NCBI RefSeq assembly: GCF_023015765.1
Contig: NZ_JALKAL010000004.1
Location: 1-64,000 of the forward strand
Length of the DNA: 64,000 nt
Direction of reading: 5' to 3'
Source of the DNA: Ornithinimicrobium sp. F0845
GTDB lineage: Bacteria; Actinomycetota; Actinomycetes; Actinomycetales; Dermatophilaceae
Under the pieces are notes generated by a model. The model did no database searches, was not told the origin of the DNA, and saw only the letters and a list, made by a program, of their open reading frames with translations. Positions 17,664 through 26,251 of the stretch are shown here, piece after piece (positions within the stretch are counted from its first letter, which is position 1; each line of letters opens with the position of its first letter). A program made the translations under genes and the position numbers.

Positions 17664-19793
17664 GTGACACAACTGATCAACCCGCACAGCAGAGGTCTCG
17701 CGGTGACGGTGCCTGATGTCTCGACCACCCAGGGCAACTCGCGGGAAGCGACGACAGCCCGGATCGCGAGGAACGTCGCGGCACTGTTCGGGGTCGCCGT
17801 CCCAGATGCACCTCACCCGGGGGCCCCCTGGCTCTGCGACTACAACGACGTCACGAACGTGGACATCGGCAGTGGCTCACCGCCCGGGTGGGGCGCGCTG
17901 GACAGGGGTCGTCGGCCCGACGGCCGTGAGGACTCGGGCGTCGTCTCACCAGCCACGCTCAGCCAGTTCGGACCGGACTCCAAGGCGGCCCTTGTGCTGC
18001 ACGGCGCCAACGCCCTGCTCCGCGATGTCTTCGAGACCATGGGGGAGGTCGTGCGCATGACAAGCCTTTGCGATGACGGCTACCCCCTGGCCGACCCCAG
18101 CCGGCTCAGCATCTGGGCGTCGCTTCAGCTCGACGCATTCGAGGCTCAGCCGCTCCTCACTGTCGCCGCGTACCGGGCTCGAGCGATCCAGCGAGCAGTC
18201 ACCGCCAACTGGCGGCCTGTCGTCGATACGCCTCCCAGGCTGCCCCCTCAAGAGGCCAAGCGCACCCCCGAGTTCCAGATGGCCGGAGCGGAAAAGGACG
18301 TCCCCTCGCGGCCTGTCGAGACAGAACTCAACGTCGTCGATGGCGTCATGAGGGTCGTCGACCCCGTGACCGAGGGAGACGGTGAGATGAGCAACCAGCT
18401 CCTCATCGAGGAAACGGTGGGGCGCATGCTCTCGCACATCACCAACGGGTTGGCCGATGCCAGCTATGCCCGGATTGCCGCCGGTCCGGACGGCAACCGA
18501 CGACTCGACGTGGTCGTCAACAGAGCGAGTGTCCTGGGGGCCTTCTTCGATGCGAATCTCCGCGTCTACAACGAGATCGAGCCACTCGTGCAGGACAAGG
18601 TGCCGACACGTCTGGCATCAGGCACCTCAGCCTCCGTCCGGGTTCCTTTCGACCCGGAGTCACTGCCCCACTGGCTGAGGCTCCTGCCGCGCATTCCCTC
18701 AGCCTTCGAGTTGATGCACGCCCGCCCGGTCGTGCGCTTGGCCACCATCCGCGCCCTGGGCGGTCTGCTCCGGGCCCTCCGCAGCAGTTCCCTGACCATG
18801 CCTGATGAGATTCTGCAAGAGTGTCGCGCCCGAGCACTCGCTCTCGCCGAAGTCTCGGAGGCCGTGCTGGGCGCTGAGCACGAGGAGAGCGTCATCCGGC
18901 GGATCTACTATCACGAACTCTTGTGGCCAGCCGTTCGCATCGGGCGCGCTGCGCCCGCCGACCACCCCCGCGGGGCGCAGGCTGTCGCACAGGCCGTAGT
19001 CGACGACTGCAGCGATCTCTTCGGCCGGATGGATACGTTCCCGGCGGGTGAGTGGCTCCCGGTCATGGACCAGGTGTCTGGGACGTTGTCAATCGCGATT
19101 CGGAACCTGCAACGGAGTGATCCGAAGCGCGCCAAAGGTCTGGCCGACCAACAGTTCACCCGGTGGCTCGAGAGTTTCCAAAGGCTCGGTGTGGACGTCA
19201 TGAAGGACGACCTCGACCACCTCCTCAGGCGATGCGACGGACTGGCTACACCTCTGCACGATTGGGTTGCCGTCGCGACCCGTGGAGATCGTCCCCTCGA
19301 AGTCCGGATCCGTGGCATCGAGGTCGGGCACAGAGTGACCCTCCCCCTGCGCAAGAGACTCGCCGAGATCAGGCGTCACGATCGGCCCTATCGCTTGACG
19401 CTGCAGGTCCTAGGTCGGGCACTCTCCGACATCCTGCAGGAGGACCTGGAGCATGAGGTGGCCACCACCTACGCGGCATACCTCCTCGAGATCGAGGATC
19501 AACTTGCCAGCACAAGCCGTTGTCGGCAGTTGCTGAGCGTGGTCTTCGACGACCCGGGGACCCAACCGCTTGCATCACAATTCGGCACGAGTGACGCGAT
19601 CACGATGCTGTCTCTCGCGGACGTGGCGCTGCGCAATCAAGAGCTGTCGCCCCATGAGGCGAATGCCGACCGGACCCGGGACGCGCTGCGAGTAGCCCAG
19701 TTCATCATGTCCCGAGCAGACGAGACCGTTGCGAGTGACCTCTCCGAGCGACTCCTGAGTCTGGAGCAGAGATGGTCGCGGGCGACGGCCTGA
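17664..19793 (+). CDS. Large cytoplasmic protein of unknown function
   Basis: About 709 residues from GTG 17664; GTG 17703 is an alternative, and a longer frame to 17571 would cross the palindrome and is unlikely. No signal peptide, membrane helix or familiar catalytic motif is seen. The middle and C-terminal parts are rich in Leu, Ala and Arg with heptad-like spacing, suggesting an all-helical repeat fold. Segments such as HWLRLLPRIPSAFELM and HDWVAVATRGDRPLEV are well-formed coding sequence. Codon use is less GC-biased than neighbours, and both flanks have terminators, so it looks like an accessory unit together with the divergent secreted protein. I do not recognise a family. Confidence 0.7.
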   Translation: MTQLINPHSRGLAVTVPDVSTTQGNSREATTARIARNVAALFGVAVPDAPHPGAPWLCDYNDVTNVDIGSGSPPGWGALDRGRRPDGREDSGVVSPATLSQFGPDSKAALVLHGANALLRDVFETMGEVVRMTSLCDDGYPLADPSRLSIWASLQLDAFEAQPLLTVAAYRARAIQRAVTANWRPVVDTPPRLPPQEAKRTPEFQMAGAEKDVPSRPVETELNVVDGVMRVVDPVTEGDGEMSNQLLIEETVGRMLSHITNGLADASYARIAAGPDGNRRLDVVVNRASVLGAFFDANLRVYNEIEPLVQDKVPTRLASGTSASVRVPFDPESLPHWLRLLPRIPSAFELMHARPVVRLATIRALGGLLRALRSSSLTMPDEILQECRARALALAEVSEAVLGAEHEESVIRRIYYHELLWPAVRIGRAAPADHPRGAQAVAQAVVDDCSDLFGRMDTFPAGEWLPVMDQVSGTLSIAIRNLQRSDPKRAKGLADQQFTRWLESFQRLGVDVMKDDLDHLLRRCDGLATPLHDWVAVATRGDRPLEVRIRGIEVGHRVTLPLRKRLAEIRRHDRPYRLTLQVLGRALSDILQEDLEHEVATTYAAYLLEIEDQLASTSRCRQLLSVVFDDPGTQPLASQFGTSDAITMLSLADVALRNQELSPHEANADRTRDALRVAQFIMSRADETVASDLSERLLSLEQRWSRATA

Positions 19794-19817
19794 CGCACAA
19801 CCGCAGACACGACGAGA

Positions 19818-19842
19818 CCCCCGAGTCGAATCGACTCGGGGG
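19818..19842. terminator. Bidirectional terminator, 12-bp palindrome
   Basis: CCCCCGAGTCGA and TCGACTCGGGGG face each other around one base, between the 3' ends of the unknown gene and cspA, which converge here. Confidence 0.85.
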
Positions 19843-19885
19843 CCTCGTTCAGGCTTAGGTGCTGAGTGTCAGCTCCTGGTCAGCC

Positions 19886-20089
19886 TCAGACCGGGCGGAC
19901 GGACTCCGCCTGCGGGCCCTTCGGGCTCTGCGTGACCTCGAACTCGACCCGCTGGGCCTCCTCGAGGGACTTGTAGCCGTTGGTCTCGATGGCCGAGTAG
20001 TGGACGAACACGTCCGGGCCACCGCCATCCTGCGCGATGAAGCCGAAGCCCTTTTCCGCGTTGAACCACTTCACGGTTCCCTGTGCCAT
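19886..20089 (-). CDS. cspA: Cold shock protein (CspA family)
   Basis: A 67-residue single cold-shock domain, full family length. RNP1 is KGFGFIAQD and RNP2 VFVHYSAI; the start [10 protein letters not shown] is the classic opening. It binds single-stranded RNA and DNA as a chaperone, often constitutively in Actinobacteria. A long non-coding stretch lies upstream, consistent with the structured 5' leader common to csp genes, though I cannot place the transcription start. Convergent with the unknown gene and sharing its terminator. Confidence 0.97.
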   Translation of the reverse strand: MAQGTVKWFNAEKGFGFIAQDGGGPDVFVHYSAIETNGYKSLEEAQRVEFEVTQSPKGPQAESVRPV

Positions 20090-20473
20090 GGGACATTCTC
20101 TCTCTGCTGTGCGAACAACCCCCGCACCTCGCGGGGGCCGGTCCAGGTGAAACCCCCCACTACCGGGACCATGCCCGACCTGCTGACCATCTGTCCTGCC
20201 CTACGGCGTGACCCATGCTCGACCTGCGAGGAACTGCAACTGCAACCACACAAACGGTAGCAGCATCCGGCGTAAATGTCGCATCCCGCAATCGGGCTCG
20301 CTGTGGATATCTGCGCAGGTAGGCGCCGTCTTGACCCGCGGGAACGAAGTCTTGGGCCCGCTGCGACCCACCCTTTGTCGCCGGCCGGGGCCGAGGACAC
20401 GACGGCGGCGCTCTTGGGTGGCGTCGGCGGGAGTGGGACAATAGCGGTCGGGCCCGGCCGAGGCGGGGCCCCT
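20090..20473. other. Non-coding stretch: cspA leader and tRNA-Ser promoter region
   Basis: No gene is supported in these 384 bases. The part next to cspA (to about 20270) is the likely 5' leader and promoter of that gene; the last ~60 bases would hold the promoter of tRNA-Ser. I see no conserved riboswitch architecture that I can name. Confidence 0.5.
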
Positions 20474-20559
20474 GGAGGGTTCGCATAGTGGCCGAGTGCA
20501 GGCGCCTTGAAAGCGCCCGACGGAAACGTCCGTGGGTTCAAATCCCACACCCTCCGCCA
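20474..20559 (+). tRNA. tRNA-Ser (anticodon TGA), CCA encoded
   Basis: A class II tRNA. The acceptor GGAGGGT pairs with ACCCTCC, the anticodon stem GGCGC / GCGCC encloses CTTGAAA with anticodon TGA, the variable arm is CCGACGGAAACGTCCG, and the T-arm holds GTGGGTTCAAATCCCAC. G discriminator and encoded CCA (20557-20559). Confidence 0.95.
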
Positions 20560-20632
20560 TGAGAAGTTCCGGCATTTGCGCTGGTCAGAGGCACCCTGGC
20601 GACAGCCGCATCGCGGTCGCTAGCCTGGCCTC

Positions 20633-21835
20633 ATGACCGTGACGAACCCCCTGGAGCAGCTGACCGAGCAGGAGCTCCGCGCGCAGCGGACCAGCGTCAA
20701 GTGGCGCGCGTTCCCCCCGGACGTCCTGCCACTCTGGGTCGCTGAGCAGGACTCTGTCCTGGCCGAGCCCGTCATCACCGCCGTCGTCGACGCGATGCGC
20801 CGCAGCGACGCCGGTTATGTCGCCACCGGACAGGAGTATGCCGAGGCGCTGGCTTCGTTTGCCACCGACCGGTGGGGCTGGCACGGGTTGGACATCGCCC
20901 ACACCGCGATCGTGCCGGACGTGATGATCGGTGTCACCGAGATGCTGCGGCTGATCACGCTGCCGGGTGACAACGTCGTCGTGAACTGCCCGGTCTACCC
21001 GCCGTTCTACAGCTTCGTCCGGAGCATGCACCGCAACATCGTCGAGGCACCGCTCACGACCGACCACCGGATCGACCTTGAGAACCTGTCCCGCGCCTTC
21101 GCCGCGGCCACCACGGGAGGCAAGGGCGCGGCATACTTGCTGTGCAGTCCACACAATCCGACCGGCACGCTGCACACCGCCGCCGAGCTCGAGGCCGTCG
21201 CCGCCCTCGCCGAGGAGTTCGGCGTGCGGGTCATCGCCGACGAGATCCACGCGCCGCTGGTGTATCCGGGACACACCTTCGTGCCGTACCTCAGCGTGCC
21301 GGGTGGCGAGCGCGGCCTGTCCCTGATGTCGGCCTCGAAGGGCTGGAACCTCGCCGGGCTCAAGAGCGCCTTGGCCATCGCCGGACCCGAGGCTGCCAAG
21401 GACCTGGCGCGGCTGCCGGAGGAGGTCGGACACGGGGCGAGCCACCTGGCGGTGATGGCGCACATCGCGGCCTACCGCGACGGCGGGATGTGGCTGGACG
21501 CCCTCATCGAGGGACTGGACGGCAACCGCCACCTGCTCGCCGACCTGCTGGCCGAGCACCTGCCGGCGGTGGGCTATCGCATCCCCGAGGCGACGTACCT
21601 GGCGTGGCTCGACTGCCGGGCGCTGGGCATCGAGGACCCCGAGCTAGAGCCGGGGCTGGTGACGATGAGCGTCGGACCCGCCGCGATGTTCGCGGCCGAG
21701 GCGAAGGTCGGGCTGAGCGCGGGCACCGCCTTCGGGTCGGGCGGGTCCGGGCACGTGCGCCTCAACATGGCGACCTCCCGGGCGATCCTGACCGAGGCCG
21801 TGGAGCGGATGGGTCGAGCGGTCGCGCAGGCCTGA
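20633..21835 (+). CDS. MalY/PatB-type PLP-dependent C-S lyase (aminotransferase fold)
   Basis: A 400-residue fold-type I PLP enzyme. Landmarks are CPVYPPF near residue 120, [14 protein letters not shown] (substrate-carboxylate region), [15 protein letters not shown] (cofactor Asp) and [12 protein letters not shown] with Lys236 as the Schiff-base lysine. The pattern HNPTG plus DEIHxPL plus SxSKxWNLAG is that of MalY/PatB cystathionine beta-lyases rather than broad aminotransferases. Likely reaction is beta-elimination of cystathionine or cysteine conjugates to pyruvate, ammonia and a thiol. It may support methionine or sulfur metabolism together with cysEK 3 kb downstream, though it is transcribed alone. 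Confidence 0.88.
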   Translation: MTVTNPLEQLTEQELRAQRTSVKWRAFPPDVLPLWVAEQDSVLAEPVITAVVDAMRRSDAGYVATGQEYAEALASFATDRWGWHGLDIAHTAIVPDVMIGVTEMLRLITLPGDNVVVNCPVYPPFYSFVRSMHRNIVEAPLTTDHRIDLENLSRAFAAATTGGKGAAYLLCSPHNPTGTLHTAAELEAVAALAEEFGVRVIADEIHAPLVYPGHTFVPYLSVPGGERGLSLMSASKGWNLAGLKSALAIAGPEAAKDLARLPEEVGHGASHLAVMAHIAAYRDGGMWLDALIEGLDGNRHLLADLLAEHLPAVGYRIPEATYLAWLDCRALGIEDPELEPGLVTMSVGPAAMFAAEAKVGLSAGTAFGSGGSGHVRLNMATSRAILTEAVERMGRAVAQA

Positions 21836-21911
21836 GGTCTGCGTTGGTGCGCCCGCCCCCATCTCGCTAGTGTCGAACGCGACAGCCTGACCACCTGGAA
21901 AGGGGCACCTC

Positions 21912-22271
21912 ATGAAGAAGGTGTGGTTCATCATCGGAGCCAGCATCGGCTACATCCTCGGCGCGCGGGCCGGTCGTGAGCGCTACGACCAGATCAGTCG
22001 CACCGCGGAGAAGGCCTGGAACAGCGACATGGTCCAGACCCGGGTGGATGACGTGAAGTCCGTCGCTGCCGAGGCGCCCGGCAAGGTCGCGGGCACCCTC
22101 GCCGGCTCGGCCAAGGACCTCGCGGGCCAGGCCAAGGCCAAGGTCACCGGCCACGAGACGACCGACCGGCACGGCGACTACGAGAACGCCACCGGCAGCT
22201 GGGACGCCAAGACCGGCACGGCCTCGGTCGACGACTCCGGGTTCGGACCCGGCGGCGACAAGCTCCCCTGA
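21912..22271 (+). CDS. YtxH-like small envelope-associated protein
   Basis: A 119-residue protein after a GGAAAGGGG site. Residues 1-20 (MKKVWFIIGASIGYILGARAG) form a short Gly-spaced hydrophobic segment followed by RERYDQI, typical of YtxH-type proteins. The rest is Ala/Lys-rich and amphipathic (repeated KVAG, KDLAG and KAKV), then an acidic, Gly-rich tail. Related proteins are associated with stress and the membrane; no enzyme activity is known. Stands alone between the PLP enzyme and a secreted protein. Confidence 0.75.
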   Translation: MKKVWFIIGASIGYILGARAGRERYDQISRTAEKAWNSDMVQTRVDDVKSVAAEAPGKVAGTLAGSAKDLAGQAKAKVTGHETTDRHGDYENATGSWDAKTGTASVDDSGFGPGGDKLP

Positions 22272-22376
22272 CCTATTCGTGGGGACGCGCTCGCCCCTCC
22301 GCCTGCGCCCCGTAGCCGCGACATAAGGCGCGTATCCTCACTCGCCACGACGAGTGGAGAGCCGAGGGACCGACAC

Positions 22377-24497
22377 ATGGCGACGCGTCACCGGTCAACC
22401 AAGTTCGCCATAGCAGCGTGCCTGGTGGTCGCGGTCGCTGCGGGCCTGTGGTTCGGCACTCCCCTCCTGCGGCCCAGCACTCATGAGGCCACCTCCGCGG
22501 CACAGCCTGCCGGTGGCACTGCGAGTCAGCCATCCCACGATGCAGCTCCCGCGACCGATGCGCCGAGCGAGTCCCCGATCCCCAGCGAGGCGCTCGACGT
22601 CACCGAGGACGGCGACGTGCAGGGTGTCGTGGGGTCACAGGGACTCCTCCTGGAGCATCCTCGGGGGGCCGTGTTGGAGTTGGACGCCGGCGACCTTCCC
22701 ACGGGGACCAGTGTCCGCCTTGCTGCCGTGCAGGCAACCGAGCGCGACCTCGTGGCAGGGCTCCAGCCAGACGGCGTCGTGTGGTCCATCGAGGCCGACT
22801 CGCAGCCGCTGGGCCCAGTGTCGTTCAGCATCCCGTTCACCCCCGAGTCAGTCGCCGGGGACGCCGTCCCGTATGTGGCAACCTACGACGAGCTGACTGA
22901 GCTATGGCTCCCAGGGGAGACGACGGTTGACGGGAATTGGCTGCACACGGAGCTCGCGAGCTTCTCCCTCAAGACCTGGATCGTCGACAGGCACCAGACG
23001 GCCACGGGCTGGGTGAGCTGGTTGGAATATCAGCTCTTCAAGGTGTTGGGGAGCCGTGCCTCCGAGCCCGACTGCTCGGACTCCCCGGCACCGGACTGGG
23101 TCCGGGACGTGATCACCGTCGACGACCTCAACACTCAACTCTTCGGATGTGTCAGGGCCCACGGTGACGGCTTTGCCATCGAGGTCACCAACAACCGCGG
23201 CTACCCCGTGGACCTGGAGTTGAGCGTGCCGTTCACGGCTGCCGAGCCGGGTCGGGTCCAGGCTGACGTCCAAGGGCTGAGAAGCCTCATCACACATCTG
23301 GTGACGGTGACCGGAGGACAGCGCATCCCCCTGGCTCCTCTGGAGTCGGCCGCGGTTGTCTACGCCCCCGTCGCATCGGAGCATGGCATCGTCACGGGAC
23401 ACGTGCGACGCGACGTGACGTCGATGCTGGCTTTCCTCGTGATCGAGGTATCCAGCCGGGCGGGCGTAGACCTGCCACTTCCCGGTGGCCAGAGCCTCGG
23501 GCTGTGGAGCCTGGAGTGCTTCGGGAAGGCCTACAACACAACGCGCGACGCGATCGACGGCGACATGGTCAGCGCGGGCAACCAGCTCATCGGTTGTCTC
23601 ACGTCGACCCTCGAGCATGAGGTCCGGGCTTGGGGCGTCGAGCCGGGCTCCCTGGGGCTGTGGGGCCCCACGGGTCGGCACCCAGCGGGGGTGTCCCGCA
23701 TGATTGCAGCCCTCCGCGTCCTCAGGGCGCTAGAGGTCACCAGGTGGACATCCATCGTCGCCGACTACATGGTGAATGACGCGACTCCCGAGGCAGACCT
23801 CGTCGACATCAGCGTGAGGTGGACGGACGCGCCGATGTGGAGTCTACCCAGCGGGCCGGACAGCGACTGGACAGGGACCTGGACCGGAGATGTGGACCAG
23901 CAAGGAGCTGGCCACTACTCGGTGCGAGTGACCTTCCAACGCGTCGGAGGGGAGTATGCCGCGGAGGTCATCTACCCAGAACTCTCGTGCTCAGGGACCT
24001 GGTCACAGACCGACCGGTCTGGTGACACCGTCACGTTCCTCGAGAACATCACGCAAGGGCTCCCCCGCTGCGTGGAGGAGGTGGAGATCAGGATCGCGCC
24101 CAAGGCCGACGGCACGCTCGAGTACTCGTTTGACAACCCGACAGGAACGGCCAGGCTGAGGCGCTCCACTGAGGTCGCGGCCGACTGGCCGACGGGGCGG
24201 AACGACAGCGTCCCAGGTCTCCTCACATGGCTCGGTGCGACTGCTGCCGCCCCGGGCACCCCGGTCGTCGACTTCCCAGACTGGGTGGCCTGCGACAGCG
24301 CCCGCACCTGGTGCCTCCTAGGTGGTTCACGGCACCACACCCTGGTGGAGACCACCCCGGGATTCTTGGTGTTGGGCCAGATCGATCCATTCGTCTCCGA
24401 TCCAGCCAGCGCCCTCACCGGATACGGCGTGAGCGCGAGGGCCGCGGAGGAGATCCTGGCTGGACCCGGCGGGGGCGGAGGTGGGGGTGGTTGGTGA
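22377..24497 (+). CDS. Large secreted or membrane-anchored protein with poly-Gly C-terminus, unknown
   Basis: A 706-residue protein after a GAGGGA site. Residues 1-32 form a signal or anchor (AIAACLVVAVAAGLWFG), then a Ser/Pro/Ala-rich linker to ~75. Next is a beta-rich domain opening LLLEHPRGAVLELDAGDLP and FSIPFTPESV (~85-180) that resembles ZU5/immunoglobulin-like domains seen in bacterial surface proteins. The middle is unassigned. Residues ~495-600 (DWTGTWTGDVDQ, FQRVGGEYAAEVIYPEL, CSGTWS) look like a small beta-barrel of the extracytoplasmic type. The protein ends in eight glycines and Trp. No catalytic motif recognised. Confidence 0.6.
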   Translation: MATRHRSTKFAIAACLVVAVAAGLWFGTPLLRPSTHEATSAAQPAGGTASQPSHDAAPATDAPSESPIPSEALDVTEDGDVQGVVGSQGLLLEHPRGAVLELDAGDLPTGTSVRLAAVQATERDLVAGLQPDGVVWSIEADSQPLGPVSFSIPFTPESVAGDAVPYVATYDELTELWLPGETTVDGNWLHTELASFSLKTWIVDRHQTATGWVSWLEYQLFKVLGSRASEPDCSDSPAPDWVRDVITVDDLNTQLFGCVRAHGDGFAIEVTNNRGYPVDLELSVPFTAAEPGRVQADVQGLRSLITHLVTVTGGQRIPLAPLESAAVVYAPVASEHGIVTGHVRRDVTSMLAFLVIEVSSRAGVDLPLPGGQSLGLWSLECFGKAYNTTRDAIDGDMVSAGNQLIGCLTSTLEHEVRAWGVEPGSLGLWGPTGRHPAGVSRMIAALRVLRALEVTRWTSIVADYMVNDATPEADLVDISVRWTDAPMWSLPSGPDSDWTGTWTGDVDQQGAGHYSVRVTFQRVGGEYAAEVIYPELSCSGTWSQTDRSGDTVTFLENITQGLPRCVEEVEIRIAPKADGTLEYSFDNPTGTARLRRSTEVAADWPTGRNDSVPGLLTWLGATAAAPGTPVVDFPDWVACDSARTWCLLGGSRHHTLVETTPGFLVLGQIDPFVSDPASALTGYGVSARAAEEILAGPGGGGGGGGW

Positions 24498-24525
24498 ACT
24501 CGCGCGGCGACTTCCTCAAGGATTG

Positions 24526-25158
24526 TCAGATCCAGAGCGCGGGATCGGCGAACATCGCGTCCTCGGCCCGCTCGCCCTTCGGGACGCGGTTGACGGCGGG
24601 GACGCCGACGGCAGTGGCTCTCGAGGGCACGTCCTTGACCACGACCGCGTTGGCACCGACCTGGGCGTCCTTGCCGACCACGATCGGGCCCAGCAGCCGG
24701 GCGCCGGCACCGAGCACCGCGCCGGACTCCACGGTCGGGTGCCGCTTGATCTTGGCGTTGGCGCGGCCGCCGAGCGTCACCGCGTGATACATCATCACGT
24801 CGTCGCCGACCTCCGCCGTCTCACCGATCACGACGCCCATGCCGTGGTCGATGAACAGCCGCCGGCCGACCTGTGCGCCGGGGTGGATCTCGATGCCGGT
24901 CATCGCGCGGGAGGCCTGGGAGAGCAGCCTGGCCGGGAGCCGCGCGCCGCGGGTCCACATCGCGTGCGAGACGCGGTGTGCCCAGACGGCGTGCAGTCCC
25001 GGCGAGGCCAGCGCCATCTCCAGCCTGCTGTCCGTGGCCGGGTCACGGTCGATCGCCGCGTCGATGTCCTCCCGGACCCGATGGGCCACCGCCCCGGCCT
25101 CCTCGGTCACCCGGGCCCACGCGGTGCCGAGCCGGCCCCGCAGAGCACCGGGCGCCAT
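24526..25158 (-). CDS. cysE: Serine O-acetyltransferase
   Basis: A 210-residue left-handed beta-helix acyltransferase making O-acetylserine from serine and acetyl-CoA (EC 2.3.1.30). The hexapeptide core shows GIEIHPGAQVG, LFIDHGMGVVIGETAEVGDDVMMY, HAVTLGG and PTVESGAVLGAGA; the conserved GIEIHPGA and DHGMG histidines are present. The N-terminal helical domain is somewhat short compared with enteric CysE, usual for Gram-positive forms. It overlaps the cysK stop by one base, so the two are co-transcribed and act in sequence in cysteine synthesis. Confidence 0.96.
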   Translation of the reverse strand: MAPGALRGRLGTAWARVTEEAGAVAHRVREDIDAAIDRDPATDSRLEMALASPGLHAVWAHRVSHAMWTRGARLPARLLSQASRAMTGIEIHPGAQVGRRLFIDHGMGVVIGETAEVGDDVMMYHAVTLGGRANAKIKRHPTVESGAVLGAGARLLGPIVVGKDAQVGANAVVVKDVPSRATAVGVPAVNRVPKGERAEDAMFADPALWI

Positions 25159-26087
25159 CAGTCGGTCAGTCCCTCGAAGAGCACGGTGGACAGGTAGCGC
25201 TCGCCGAAGTCCGGCACGATCGCCACGATCGTCTTGCCGGCGTTCTCCTCACGCCTGGCCAGCTCGAGTGCGGCCCACACGGCAGCGCCCGAGGAGATCC
25301 CGGCCAGGATGCCCTCCTGGGTGGCCAGGTCGCGGGAGGTCTTCACCGAGTCCTCGAGCCCGACGTCGATGACCTCGTCGTAGATCTGCGTGTCCAGGAT
25401 CTCCGGGACGAAGTTGGCGCCCAGACCCTGGATCTTGTGCGGGCCGGGCTCACCACCGGACAGGATCGGGCTGTCGATCGGCTCCACCGCCACGATCTTG
25501 AGGTCAGGCTTCTGCTCGCGCAGGTAGCGTCCCGCGCCGGTGATGGTGCCGCCGGTGCCGATGCCGGAGACGAAGATGTCGACGTCTCCCTCGGTGTCCG
25601 CCCAGATCTCCGGGCCGGTGGTGGACTGGTGGATCGCGACGTTGGCCTGGTTGGCGAACTGGCGGGCGCGGACGCCGCCACGCTCCTCGGCGATCTCCTC
25701 GGCCTTGGCGACCGCACCCTTCATGCCCTCAGAGCCCGGTGTCAGCACCAACTCGGCGCCGTAGGCGCGCAGCAGGGCCCGGCGCTCCTTGCTCATCGTG
25801 TCCGGCATGGCGAGGACGACGTTGTAGCCGCGGGCCGCGCCCACCATGGCCAGCGCGATCCCGGTGTTGCCGGACGTGCCCTCCACGATCGTGCCGCCCG
25901 GCTGCAGCTCGCCCGCCTCGACGGCGGCGTCGATGATCGAGGCGCCGATGCGGTCCTTCACGGAGTTGGCCGGATTGCCGGACTCGAGCTTGACCAGGAC
26001 GGTCGCGTCCAGCCCCTCGGTCAACCGGTTCAGCCGGACCAACGGGGTGTTTCCGATGGCCTGGGTGATGTCGTCCTTCACGGGCAC
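25158..26087 (-). CDS. cysK: Cysteine synthase A (O-acetylserine sulfhydrylase)
   Basis: A 309-residue fold-type II PLP enzyme joining O-acetylserine and sulfide to cysteine (EC 2.5.1.47). The Schiff-base lysine is Lys44 in [20 protein letters not shown] binds substrate and [10 protein letters not shown] binds the cofactor phosphate. The start is GTG 26087. It heads the cysK-cysE operon and faces the divergent Fe-S oxidoreductase across ~165 bp. An AT-rich stretch around 26140-26175 in that gap is the likely promoter area, but no specific operator is recognisable. Confidence 0.97.
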   Translation of the reverse strand: MPVKDDITQAIGNTPLVRLNRLTEGLDATVLVKLESGNPANSVKDRIGASIIDAAVEAGELQPGGTIVEGTSGNTGIALAMVGAARGYNVVLAMPDTMSKERRALLRAYGAELVLTPGSEGMKGAVAKAEEIAEERGGVRARQFANQANVAIHQSTTGPEIWADTEGDVDIFVSGIGTGGTITGAGRYLREQKPDLKIVAVEPIDSPILSGGEPGPHKIQGLGANFVPEILDTQIYDEVIDVGLEDSVKTSRDLATQEGILAGISSGAAVWAALELARREENAGKTIVAIVPDFGERYLSTVLFEGLTD

Positions 26088-26251
26088 GATGAAACGCCTT
26101 TCGCTCGGGGATCCGGATGCGTCACCCGGACAAGGGAACCTCTTCGGTTATACGTAGTGAAAGCACACGTTATTCCATGTCGCCCGCCGACCATGCGTCG
26201 GGCACGGCCCGCCCTGTCCACGCAGTAGCGTCCACGCCCTAGGATCGGGTC

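Noticed and set aside
20090-20270. Named riboswitch or thermosensor in the cspA leader
   Set aside because: A long leader is likely, but I could not recognise a specific conserved structure by eye.
26100-26200. Sulfur-responsive riboswitch upstream of cysK
   Set aside because: The AT-rich patch fits a promoter, but I see no conserved core of SAM or cysteine-linked leaders.
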